64,000 nt of DNA, taken from positions 434,001 through 498,000 of the forward strand of contig NZ_FOOQ01000002.1 of NCBI RefSeq assembly GCF_900113245.1. Reading direction: 5' to 3'. Of the stretch, positions 8,790 to 16,180 are shown one piece after another. Source of the stretch: Halopelagius inordinatus. GTDB taxonomy: Archaea > Halobacteriota > Halobacteria > Halobacteriales > Haloferacaceae. The stretch's first letter is position 1. Every line of letters begins with the position of its first letter. The notes below the pieces were generated by a model, which was given only the letters and a program-made list of their open reading frames with translations, did no database searches and was not told where the DNA came from. The position numbers were made by a program, and so were the translations under genes.

Positions 8790-9995
8790 ATGGCACCCGA
8801 ATGGGCGGGCAAGTACGCGCGGTGGGTCGGGACTCGCGCGTCGTTTCTCTCGACGCTCGTCGTCGGGATTTTGGCCGTCGCCACCGGTGTCGTCAACATC
8901 GGCGCGGGGCTGAGCGGCGGCAGTACCGTCCTGTTCGGCGTCACGGTTCCCGACATCGTCCTGCAGATTACCGCGTTCACCGGCACTATCACCGGATTCT
9001 TGCTCCTCTTGAGCGCGTTCGGCCTCCGCCGCGGACTTCGGGCCGCGCTGTACGCCGCCCTCGCACTCCTCCCGATAACGGTGGCGCAGTCTCTGATACA
9101 GTCGGCCAGTCGCTCCGTTCCGCTGTTGGCGCTTTCTGTCGTCGCGTTCGTCCTCCTCGTTTTGAACCGGCAGTCGTTCGACCGCGAGATGGACGTGACG
9201 ACGACCCAAATCGCCGCGTTGAGCGCGCTCGCGGGGTCGCAAGCGTACGGAACCATCGGGACGTTCACGCTCAGAGAGGAGCACTTCGACGGCGTCAACA
9301 ACCTGCTCGACGCGTTCTACTTCTCGCTCGTGACGGGGAGTACGGTCGGGTACGGCGACATCACGCCGAGTACGGCCGTCGGCGAACTGTTCACGCTGTC
9401 GATGCTCGTGCTCACCGTCTCCTCGTTCGCGGCGGTGGCCGGCGTCGTCCTCTCTCCGCTCATCGAAACGCAACTGTCGAAAGCACTCGGACGCATGACC
9501 GAACAACAACTCGAACTCCTCGAAAACCACGTCCTCGTCCTCGGCCACGGGGATCTGACGGAACCGATACTCGAAGAACTCGCGGGCGCGAACACCGTCG
9601 TCGTGACGCCGGACGAGGAACGCGCGCGCCGCCTCACGGAACGGGGCTACACCGTCCTCACGGGCGACCCGAGCGACGAGGACACGCAACGGACGGCGCG
9701 GATACAGACGGCGTCGGCCGTCGTCACCGCGACGAACAACGACGCGGAAGACGCGCTCGCGATACTGACGGCGCGGGAACTCCACCCCGACGTGACTATC
9801 GTCGCGGCGGTGACCCAACGCGAGAACGCGGACAAACTGAAGCGCGCCGGAGCGGACACCGTCATCAGCCCGATATCGCTCGGAGCGCATTTCCTCGCGG
9901 AGTCCGCGCTCGGCGGCGAGAACGTCGAGGAACTCGAACGGCGTCTGTTGGGCGACGGGCCCGACTCCTCGGACGGTACGCCCGACGCGGAGTAG
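8790..9995 (+). CDS. K+ channel with cytoplasmic RCK (TrkA-N) domain
   Basis: A 401-aa channel. Four hydrophobic segments (about 18-38, 52-75, 82-100, 108-126) precede a pore loop with the K+ selectivity filter TVGYGD (185-190) and a final pore helix. A soluble RCK_N/TrkA-N domain starting around residue 245 (HVLVLGHGDLTEP) would bind a nucleotide or ion and gate the pore. Extra helices before the two-helix pore recall voltage-gated-like six-helix channels, but I see no clear S4 arginine ladder. TTTATG box A about 28 nt before the ATG supports this start. Divergent to the two RCK_C membrane genes. Confidence 0.92.
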   Translation: MAPEWAGKYARWVGTRASFLSTLVVGILAVATGVVNIGAGLSGGSTVLFGVTVPDIVLQITAFTGTITGFLLLLSAFGLRRGLRAALYAALALLPITVAQSLIQSASRSVPLLALSVVAFVLLVLNRQSFDREMDVTTTQIAALSALAGSQAYGTIGTFTLREEHFDGVNNLLDAFYFSLVTGSTVGYGDITPSTAVGELFTLSMLVLTVSSFAAVAGVVLSPLIETQLSKALGRMTEQQLELLENHVLVLGHGDLTEPILEELAGANTVVVTPDEERARRLTERGYTVLTGDPSDEDTQRTARIQTASAVVTATNNDAEDALAILTARELHPDVTIVAAVTQRENADKLKRAGADTVISPISLGAHFLAESALGGENVEELERRLLGDGPDSSDGTPDAE

Positions 9996-10016
9996 ACGGT
10001 GCGGGCGGTGAGAGCG

Positions 10017-11465
10017 TCAGGGGTTCCCGCGGTTGAACACGGCGACGTCGCAGTCGGCTTCGTGGATGCGTCGGAACGTGGGCGGGGAGACGAACCGCGA
10101 GGCGGCGGACCGTTCGTGACTCGACCCGATGACGAGGAGGTCGTAGCCCGACGCGTTGGCGCGGACGAACGACGACACGTCCGACCGCGATACGCGCGTC
10201 TCTATCGGTCCCTCCGCCGTCTCGACGAGGTTCGCGAGTCGGCTTTCGGCGGCGCGGCGTTCGACTTCCTTCGCGATGCACGTCGTGACGCTGACGATAC
10301 CGCTGCGACCGGCGAGTCTCGTCGCGAAATCTATCATCGCGTGGGCCGTATCGCCCGGCCGCGCGACGAGGACGAGGATGCGCCGCCAGCGCCGCGTCTC
10401 GGTCGCGGACTTGAACGCGACGGCGTCCAACCGGCCGCCGAAGACGCCGCCGACGTAGTTCGAGAGCGTCCCGCGGTCCTCCTCGTACGGCGTCACGACG
10501 AGGTCACAGTTCGCGTTCTCGGCGGTTTCGAGCGTCGTCGGAACCGGCTCTCCCGACGCGACGACGACTTCGCAGGGGACGCCGACGTGGGTTCGTATCT
10601 CCGAGGCGCACGACTCCAGTCGCTCTATCGCCTCGTCCGTCTCGCGCGAACGAGGCGTCTCCTCGCCGGACGGTCCAGCGGCGTCTAACTCCTCTCCCTC
10701 GGGACTCGCCTCGGGGCCCGAAGAGACCCGTTCCGGCGGGACGACGTCGAGGAGGACGACCTTTCCGGCCTCGTGGGCGGCCGCGAGGTGAGCGCCGAAA
10801 AGCGCCGTCTGGGCGGCCGTCTCGCCGCGCATCGGGACGAGGACGTGGTCGTCGCCGCGGACCGTCTCGTAGAGGTACCGTGCGCGCTGTTCGTAGAACC
10901 GCGACCGCCAGACGACGAAGACGACGGCGACGATGCTGGACGACAGGAAGATACTCACCACGTAGGCTACGGGGTCGACCTGTCCGGCGACGAGCGTCAA
11001 GAGCGCAGTCGAGAACGCGGAGGGCGCTTCGACGTCCGCAGCCCACGTCACCAACGCGGTCAAGAAGACGGCGAGTCCGGCGCTCTCGGGGCGGACGAAC
11101 GCGTCTCCCGCCGGACCGGAGAAAAGTTCCGCGAACTCGAACGCCGCGAGTCCGCAGAGCGCTCCGAGCGTCAGTCCGGCCACGAACTTCCCCGGTTTCG
11201 AGTACCGGCCCTCGGGGTCCGAAAACAGCGTGAACGTCCCGGCCGCAAGCGGCGGGAAGAGCAGAAACGAGAACGTCGAGAGAGCGTTCGAGAGGTAGGT
11301 GACGAACGCGATGAGGAGGGGAACGAGGACCGCGACGATGAGGTGAAGCAGGTTGTTCGTGTTCTGTAGCCACCGGCGGAACTCCGAAGCCTCTCGTCGC
11401 TCGACCCGACGGAATCGGGAGAGAGCGGCCGAAATCCACGCGAGGAGGCTCCGAAGCGGGTTCAT
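10017..11465 (-). CDS. HPP-family membrane protein fused to universal-stress (Usp) domains
   Basis: A 482-aa fusion. Residues about 35-190 form an HPP-type membrane domain (five to six helices, with LLFPPLAAG in the second). After it come two Usp-like alpha/beta regions, roughly 215-370 and 375-480. The first begins with HVLVPMRG; the second with RILVLVARPGD and carries YDLLVIGSSHERSA near the end. An acidic Ser/Gly linker interrupts the first. HPP proteins are linked to nitrite transport in plastids and cyanobacteria; the substrate here is unknown, and Usp domains would sense nucleotide or stress. The ATG directly abuts the TAG of the nucleoside phosphorylase gene (TAGATG), so the two are co-transcribed. 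Confidence 0.85.
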   Translation of the reverse strand: MNPLRSLLAWISAALSRFRRVERREASEFRRWLQNTNNLLHLIVAVLVPLLIAFVTYLSNALSTFSFLLFPPLAAGTFTLFSDPEGRYSKPGKFVAGLTLGALCGLAAFEFAELFSGPAGDAFVRPESAGLAVFLTALVTWAADVEAPSAFSTALLTLVAGQVDPVAYVVSIFLSSSIVAVVFVVWRSRFYEQRARYLYETVRGDDHVLVPMRGETAAQTALFGAHLAAAHEAGKVVLLDVVPPERVSSGPEASPEGEELDAAGPSGEETPRSRETDEAIERLESCASEIRTHVGVPCEVVVASGEPVPTTLETAENANCDLVVTPYEEDRGTLSNYVGGVFGGRLDAVAFKSATETRRWRRILVLVARPGDTAHAMIDFATRLAGRSGIVSVTTCIAKEVERRAAESRLANLVETAEGPIETRVSRSDVSSFVRANASGYDLLVIGSSHERSAASRFVSPPTFRRIHEADCDVAVFNRGNP

Positions 11466-12194
11466 CTACGCGAGCGTCGTCACCGCGTCGAGGGTGAGCG
11501 AAATCGCGCGCTCGACGTTGTTCTTCGCCTTCTCGGGAAGTTCCTCCTCTCCGTCCGCGCCCTTCTGCGTCCCCTCGACGAGGTTGCCGTCGACGGTGCA
11601 GATGGCCCCGGCGCGCATCCCTTTTCGTCGGGCGAGAGCGAACACCGTCGCGGCCTCCATCTCGATGGCGAGCAAGTTCGCGTCCTCCCAGTCTTCGACG
11701 TAGTCGTCGGATTCGTTGTAGAACGCGTCGTCCGAGACGATGGGGCCGACGTGGACGTCCTCGTCGTTTTCCTCGGCCGAATCGACAAGAGAGGTGAGCA
11801 CCTCGTAGTCCGGGACCGCGGGGTAGACCGCCGATTCGTAGCGCTTCGAGGTGCCCTCCTCTTTCGCCGCGCCGGTGGCGACTATCATGTCGCCGATTTC
11901 GATGTCGCTTTGGAGTGCGCCGATGGTACCGACGCGAATCACGGTATCGACGCCGACGCGCGACAGTTCCTCGATGGCGATGGCGGCGGACGGACAGCCG
12001 ATACCCGTCGAACAGATGGTGAGCGGAACGCCCTCGTACGTCGCGTTGACTATCTTGTACTCGCGGTTGGCCGACACCTCTTCGACATCCTCGCACTGCC
12101 CGGCGATTCGGTCCACGCGTCCGGGGTCGCCCGGGACGAGTGCGATGTCGTTTACGTCTCCCTCCGACACGAGTAGGTGGGGCTGTTTTGCCAT
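11466..12194 (-). CDS. udp: nucleoside (uridine-type) phosphorylase
   Basis: A 242-aa PNP/UDP-family phosphorylase, cleaving a nucleoside with phosphate to base plus (deoxy)ribose-1-phosphate. Signatures: VPGDPGRVDRI (phosphate-binding start), STGIGCPSAAIAIEEL, RVGTIGALQ and the ribose-binding EMEAATVF. Length fits uridine phosphorylases; the exact base preference cannot be read. It starts at MAKQPHLL rather than the nine-codon-longer option because the family alignment begins there. First gene of a two-gene operon with the HPP-Usp fusion. Its product could feed deoC and the PfkB kinase in the next 4 kb. Confidence 0.9.
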   Translation of the reverse strand: MAKQPHLLVSEGDVNDIALVPGDPGRVDRIAGQCEDVEEVSANREYKIVNATYEGVPLTICSTGIGCPSAAIAIEELSRVGVDTVIRVGTIGALQSDIEIGDMIVATGAAKEEGTSKRYESAVYPAVPDYEVLTSLVDSAEENDEDVHVGPIVSDDAFYNESDDYVEDWEDANLLAIEMEAATVFALARRKGMRAGAICTVDGNLVEGTQKGADGEEELPEKAKNNVERAISLTLDAVTTLA

Positions 12195-12690
12195 ACGCAC
12201 GTCGTCTCGTCTGTACGTCAAAAGCGCCGCGGTCCGGTACTCCGTCGAGACGGGTCAGTTACGAGGAGTTTAACCACGCCTAACGTGTGGTTCGACGAGA
12301 TTACCGTCGGCTAACCTGCACGTAACTAACTATGTCCCCCTCTGATGTGTAGGTGGCCGCCGGGTACCACCCGTGGTCGTCGAAACGATGGATTCGGTCG
12401 GCGGAGCGCTCCCCCGTGCTCCGCCCGCCCTCGCCGCTCCGCAACGGTGCGGCGGTCTCCCGTCGGTGCGGCGAGCGCCTCCCGGACGTGCGGTCGTTCA
12501 CGGGTCTCCCCCGACCCGTCCCCCCATCCCCCTTCCCGCGCCCGCCGTCCGGTGGTCGCGTCTCACGGACGGTCCCGGCGGCCCACCCGTCCCCCTTCCT
12601 TCCCATTCCCCCCTTCCCCCTTTCGCGGCCCGACCCGAGAGCTGCCGCTCGGAACCGAGCGGTCAAATCCTCATCGCCGAGCGGTGCGGC
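12195..12690. other. 496-bp intergenic region, structured and strongly strand-asymmetric
   Basis: No convincing gene. Open frames across it are low-complexity Arg/Gly/Pro-rich. The + strand from about 12400 to 12625 is extremely C-rich (the - strand G-rich). Inverted repeats: 12401-12407 with 12418-12424; 12500-12506 with 12513-12519; 12645-12652 with 12655-12662 (8 bp, 2-nt loop). AACCAC at 12273-12278 pairs with GTGGTT at 12287-12292. The - strand carries four G-runs at 12591-12620. A structured non-coding RNA or a long leader of the phosphorylase operon is possible. Confidence 0.5.
12591..12620 (-). other. G-quadruplex motif / homopurine tract
   Basis: The + strand shows C-runs of 5, 3, 6 and 5 at 12591-12595, 12602-12604, 12608-12613 and 12616-12620, separated by 6, 3 and 2 nt. 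The - strand therefore fits the G3+N1-7 rule for four G-runs. It lies downstream of the 170-aa membrane protein gene and upstream of the phosphorylase operon, which reads along the G-rich strand. Confidence 0.6.
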
Positions 12691-13203
12691 TCAGACGACG
12701 GACGTGAGAAGCGGTGCGACGAGGACGAGTCCCGCGCCGAAGACGAGAGAAGAGCGGAGCCACTGGCCGCAGACCGCAGTCGAGCGCTCCTCGTATATCG
12801 TCCGTCCGGCGCGCGGGAGGACGAAGTACGCGAAAAACGAGTAGATGAACAGGACGACGGCGACGACGGCGACGACGTGCGGCACGACGCCGAGACGCCC
12901 CACGACCGGCCCGACGGGGAGAAACGCCGCCCAAAGCAGATAGAGGACGGCGTACATCGCCCCCGCGAGAACCCCCACGGCGTGGTGGACGACGTTCGCG
13001 CCCACGAACCCGACGTCGTCGGGCGGGATTCGCAGGAGGACGGACGTGGCGACGTACGCGGGGGTAAACCCTTCCTCTTGCTGAATCATCGAGAGATCCA
13101 TCGCGAGAGACGCGATCAGACCTGCGAGCGCGCACAGAGCGATAAACAGAGGTGCCTCGCCGGGGTCGAACAGGCCGACGACGGCGAGGGCGACGGGTGG
13201 CAT
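12691..13203 (-). CDS. haloarchaeal membrane protein of unknown function, 170 aa
   Basis: About four to five hydrophobic helices (roughly residues 3-12, 17-37, 63-95, 100-128, 146-168). The second opens with ALAGLIASLAMDLSM, and there is a His-His pair in the third (NVVHHAVG). I do not recognise a named family. The ATG lies 49 bp beyond the 3' end of the kinase gene, which is read in the same direction downstream of a different promoter. Its 3' side runs into the structured G-rich region. Confidence 0.7.
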   Translation of the reverse strand: MPPVALAVVGLFDPGEAPLFIALCALAGLIASLAMDLSMIQQEEGFTPAYVATSVLLRIPPDDVGFVGANVVHHAVGVLAGAMYAVLYLLWAAFLPVGPVVGRLGVVPHVVAVVAVVLFIYSFFAYFVLPRAGRTIYEERSTAVCGQWLRSSLVFGAGLVLVAPLLTSVV

Positions 13204-13252
13204 TCGTCAGACCCACGCGATGCCGACTCATAAGGGCACGGTTCCGGGTCGG

Positions 13253-14116
13253 TCACTCGCCGAGGAACGACCGGACCGCATCCCGCGAGAGCGTCCCGAG
13301 CGAACCGGGCGAACGGGAGACTATCGCGCCGCAGGCGTTCGCCACCGCGAGGGCGCGTTCGAAGTCGGCACCGGCGGTCCGTTCGGCGATGAACCCCGCG
13401 GCGAAGGCGTCGCCCGCACCCGTGGTGTCCACCGCGTCGATGGGGTAGCCCGGATGTGCGATTCGGTCGCCGTCGTCTCTGACCTCCGCGCCGTCGGGGC
13501 CGTGTTTGAGAACGAGCGTCTGTTCGGCCAACTCGAACGCGTCGAGCGCGAGTGCGGCCTCGCGGTCGTTGAGAAACAGGTAATCGACGGTCGAAATCGC
13601 GGTCGAGTAGGCCCGCTCGCCGATGCGTCGGCCGGGGTCGAAACTCACCGTCAGTCCGGCGTCGTGAGCCCGCCGCGCGAGTTCCGTCGCCGTCTCCGGT
13701 CGCTGACTCGTGAGGTGGAGGTGGTCAGCGCGTTCGAGTTCGGCGTCCGGCAGGTCGTCGGCGTCGAACGCCTCGTTCGCGCCGGCGCAGCCCAGGACCA
13801 TCACTTCGCCGCTCGGTTCGACGACGATGTACTTCGTCGCCGTCTCCCCGTCGGGGACGGTGACGACGCTGTCACAGTCGACGCCGTTCGAGCGGAGTTG
13901 CTCGCGGGCGGTCCGGCCGTGGTCGTCGTCGCCGACGCTACCGAGAAGCGACGCCTCCGCACCCAAATCGACGAGTCCGCAGGCGACGTTCGAGGCGCTT
14001 CCGCCGCCCGAGGCGGTTCTATCGCGGACGGTCGCCTCGCCGTCGGGTTGTGGGAGGGCGTCGACGCGGAACAGCACGTCCCAGTTCAGGTGACCGGCAC
14101 AGACGATACGGGGCAT
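13253..14116 (-). CDS. PfkB-family carbohydrate/nucleoside kinase
   Basis: A 287-aa ribokinase-fold kinase. N-terminal signature GGGSASNVACGL (about 39-50) and the C-terminal anion-hole/base motif DTTGAGDAFAAGF (about 222-234, catalytic Asp in GAGD). It phosphorylates a sugar or nucleoside; the substrate is not visible. Given the phosphorylase and deoxyribose-phosphate aldolase within a few kb, a ribose-1-phosphate or nucleoside substrate is plausible but inferred. Start MPRIVCAGH is chosen because the family begins with a beta-strand there; the 34 codons upstream are Arg/Ser-rich and belong to the hairpin-filled leader. Confidence 0.86.
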   Translation of the reverse strand: MPRIVCAGHLNWDVLFRVDALPQPDGEATVRDRTASGGGSASNVACGLVDLGAEASLLGSVGDDDHGRTAREQLRSNGVDCDSVVTVPDGETATKYIVVEPSGEVMVLGCAGANEAFDADDLPDAELERADHLHLTSQRPETATELARRAHDAGLTVSFDPGRRIGERAYSTAISTVDYLFLNDREAALALDAFELAEQTLVLKHGPDGAEVRDDGDRIAHPGYPIDAVDTTGAGDAFAAGFIAERTAGADFERALAVANACGAIVSRSPGSLGTLSRDAVRSFLGE

Positions 14117-14321
14117 CTGACCGCAGGTCACGCGCCGCGTGTAAAAACGCTCGCGTCGGGCGGGTAGGGGAAGCCTACCCGGCGACGTTGACGAGACGCT
14201 TCGCGTCTCGTCCGCCAACCGGAACGCTTCGCGTTCTGGTGACGTTGCCGAACCCCGTTCGGCGAGCAGTCGGATTCCGTCCGATGACGGCGCCGAGGGA
14301 CCCTCGGCAGGCCGACGGATG
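14117..14321. repeat. array of consecutive hairpins between DUF63 and pfkB genes
   Basis: Within 148 bp there are six successive inverted repeats. 14161-14168 pairs with 14174-14181 (8 bp). 14190-14199 pairs with 14203-14212 (10 bp, TTC loop). 14218-14227 pairs with 14231-14240 (10 bp with one G.T pair, TTC loop). 14247-14253 pairs with 14257-14263 (7 bp, CCC loop). 14270-14274 pairs with 14280-14284 (5 bp). 14292-14299 pairs with 14301-14308 (8 bp). No ORF is credible. On the - strand this would be the 3' region of DUF63 and the leader of the kinase gene. Confidence 0.75.
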
Positions 14322-15161
14322 TTATCCAGCGACGGTGAAGAGAAGCAGATTGTGCGCGCCCGGGCCGAGTCCGACCGCCGCCACGAACCCGAGGAGCAGA
14401 AAGCCCTCGGTCGGTTCCTCGCGGACGTAGTCGGCGAACAGGGCGACGACGCCGCAGACGACGGCGAGTTTGACGAGGACGAAAAGCCACCCGCCGCCGA
14501 GGTAGGGGTCGGTCGGCAGTCCGTGAGCGAACTCGATGATGAACCGAGAGAGCGGCGTTCGCTCGCCGAAGCCGAGCAGGTCCACTCCGACGGCCGTCGA
14601 GACGGCGTCGAGGCTGTGACCGAAGACGGCGAGTCCGCCGACGACGCCCGTGACCGCCGCGGGGGGGTGCGCGCGAACGAGAACCGCCCACGCGACGGCG
14701 GCGACGGCGGCCGAAGCGACGAGGCCGATGACGGGAACCGAGGGCGACAGCGTCCCGTCGGACGCGCCGGCGAGGAGAACCGCCGCGGAAGCCGCGAGAG
14801 CGAGAGCCGTACCGACGCCTCCGAGGATGCGGGCGGCGGAGTCGTCCGCGCCCGCCGACGCCGCGCCCGCCGACGAGACGGCGTCGGAAGCGACCCACGT
14901 CGCGACGCCGAGGATGGCCACCGAGACGTACACCGCGGGCGTCCCCGCGAGGGGGCGGACGACGCCGGGGAGGGCGTCGAGGACGAACAGGACGTGGAGG
15001 GCCGAGCCCAGAACCATCCACGGCGCGAACGCGAGGATGCGGTGGGGCGTCACCGCCGGGCGTCTCTGGTACGCCTCGCGTCCGACGACGCTGCCCGCCA
15101 CGAAGAGGAGAGCGAGGTACGTCGGCGGCGGAAGCGCGAATCCGTCCGGAAGTATCGCCAT
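14322..15161 (-). CDS. DUF63-family integral membrane protein
   Basis: A 279-aa polytopic protein with about eight helices, covering most of its length. Features typical of the archaeal DUF63 family as I recall it are the central GHSLDAVSTAVGVDLLGFGE segment (about residues 180-199) and a following PLSRFIIEFAH stretch. The function of the family is unknown. Separated from the kinase gene by the hairpin array and read in the same direction. Very Ala-rich helices are normal for this genome. Confidence 0.8.
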   Translation of the reverse strand: MAILPDGFALPPPTYLALLFVAGSVVGREAYQRRPAVTPHRILAFAPWMVLGSALHVLFVLDALPGVVRPLAGTPAVYVSVAILGVATWVASDAVSSAGAASAGADDSAARILGGVGTALALAASAAVLLAGASDGTLSPSVPVIGLVASAAVAAVAWAVLVRAHPPAAVTGVVGGLAVFGHSLDAVSTAVGVDLLGFGERTPLSRFIIEFAHGLPTDPYLGGGWLFVLVKLAVVCGVVALFADYVREEPTEGFLLLGFVAAVGLGPGAHNLLLFTVAG

Positions 15162-15218
15162 GCCGGAGGGGCGCGGGGGCGGCGTGAAAGCCTTACGGAA
15201 GGTCGCCGACGGTGTCGT

Positions 15219-15449
15219 ATGGTCACCGACGACGACTCGCCGACCGACGTCGAATCCGGTCTCCCCGAGTTCAGCCCGGGATGGGCGGTGCTCTTCATGC
15301 TCCTCGGGAGTTTAGCGACGCTCGTCGCTCTCGCCGCCGTCGGAGCGCTCTCAGCCGAGTTCGTGCGGTCCGCGGTGGTCCCTCTCGGGTGGGCCACCGT
15401 GGGCATCTCCGCCGTCTGGTGGGCGTTCGAGACCCTCCGGGACCGGTAG
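15219..15449 (+). CDS. small two-helix membrane protein, 76 aa
   Basis: A 76-aa ORF with an acidic 20-residue N-terminus and two predicted membrane helices (about 23-46 and 51-68). It resembles the many unnamed haloarchaeal mini-membrane proteins. Divergent from DUF63 by 57 bp and about 57 bp before deoC; it may be co-transcribed with deoC, although deoC has its own TTTTTGG stretch upstream. Function unknown. Confidence 0.65.
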   Translation: MVTDDDSPTDVESGLPEFSPGWAVLFMLLGSLATLVALAAVGALSAEFVRSAVVPLGWATVGISAVWWAFETLRDR

Positions 15450-15505
15450 CGCCCCGAACCGGGCGAGTCGGCGCGTTTTTGGCCCGCCGTACCGTCGCCC
15501 CGCGC

Positions 15506-16144
15506 ATGGACCGAACGGAGTTCGCCGCCCGCATAGACCACACGGTACTCGGCCCGCAGACGACGCTCGACGACGTGAAACGGGTGTTAGACGACGCCGA
15601 AGAGCAGGGGATGAACGCCTGCATCCCGCCGTGTTACGTCGCCGAGGCCGCCGAGTACGCGCCGGACGTGACGCTCGCGACCGTCGTGGGCTTCCCGCAC
15701 GGCCAGCACTCGACGGCCGCGAAACACGAGGAGGCCGCCGACGCGTGGCGGTCGGGCGCCGACGAACTCGACGTGGTCATCAACGTCGGGCGACTGAAAG
15801 CCGGCGACGACGACGCCGTCGCCGAGGACATCGCGGAAGTCGTCGCGGCCGTCCCGATTCCGGTGAAGGTCATAATCGAGACGGCTCTCCTGACCGACGC
15901 GGAGAAACGCCGCGCCTGCGAGGCGGCCGTCGATGCCGACGCCGACTTCGTGAAGACCTCCACCGGGTTCGCCGATGGGGGCGCGACGGTCGAAGACGTG
16001 GAACTGATGGCCGAGTATCTCCCGGTGAAGGCGAGTGGCGGCGTCGGTTCCTACGAGGAGGCGATGGCGATGTTCGAGGCGGGAGCCGAACGCATCGGCG
16101 CGTCCTCGGGCGTCGAACTCGTCGCCGGGCATCCCGACTCCTGA
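15506..16144 (+). CDS. deoC: deoxyribose-phosphate aldolase
   Basis: A 212-aa DeoC: cleaves 2-deoxyribose-5-phosphate to acetaldehyde and glyceraldehyde-3-phosphate. Visible family elements: IDHTVLGP at the N-terminus, [31 protein letters not shown], the Schiff-base lysine in FVKTSTGF and the second lysine in PVKASGGV, followed by the phosphate-binding [10 protein letters not shown]. Length is typical of archaeal DeoC. Together with the nucleoside phosphorylase at 11.5-12.2 kb it would let the cell use DNA nucleosides as carbon; a phosphopentomutase is not seen in the window. Confidence 0.96.
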   Translation: MDRTEFAARIDHTVLGPQTTLDDVKRVLDDAEEQGMNACIPPCYVAEAAEYAPDVTLATVVGFPHGQHSTAAKHEEAADAWRSGADELDVVINVGRLKAGDDDAVAEDIAEVVAAVPIPVKVIIETALLTDAEKRRACEAAVDADADFVKTSTGFADGGATVEDVELMAEYLPVKASGGVGSYEEAMAMFEAGAERIGASSGVELVAGHPDS

Positions 16145-16180
16145 CGCGCGGTCCCGTTCGAACGCCGGTTCGGCCCTCTC

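Noticed and set aside
12645-12662. 8-bp perfect hairpin as intrinsic terminator of the 170-aa membrane gene
   Set aside because: No T-run follows on the - strand; archaeal terminators are U-rich. Kept only as structure within the region.
12301-12666. 121-codon frame on the - strand in the large intergenic region
   Set aside because: Low-complexity Gly/Arg/Lys sequence produced by the G-rich tract; no start signal, and the reading frame cuts the hairpins. Treated as non-coding.
12373-13233. 286-codon + frame over the same region and the 170-aa membrane protein
   Set aside because: Second half is antisense to a membrane protein with clean hydrophobic helices; product charged and repetitive.
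14128-15021. 297-codon - frame overlapping DUF63 and the hairpin array
   Set aside because: Arg-rich shadow of DUF63 in another frame.
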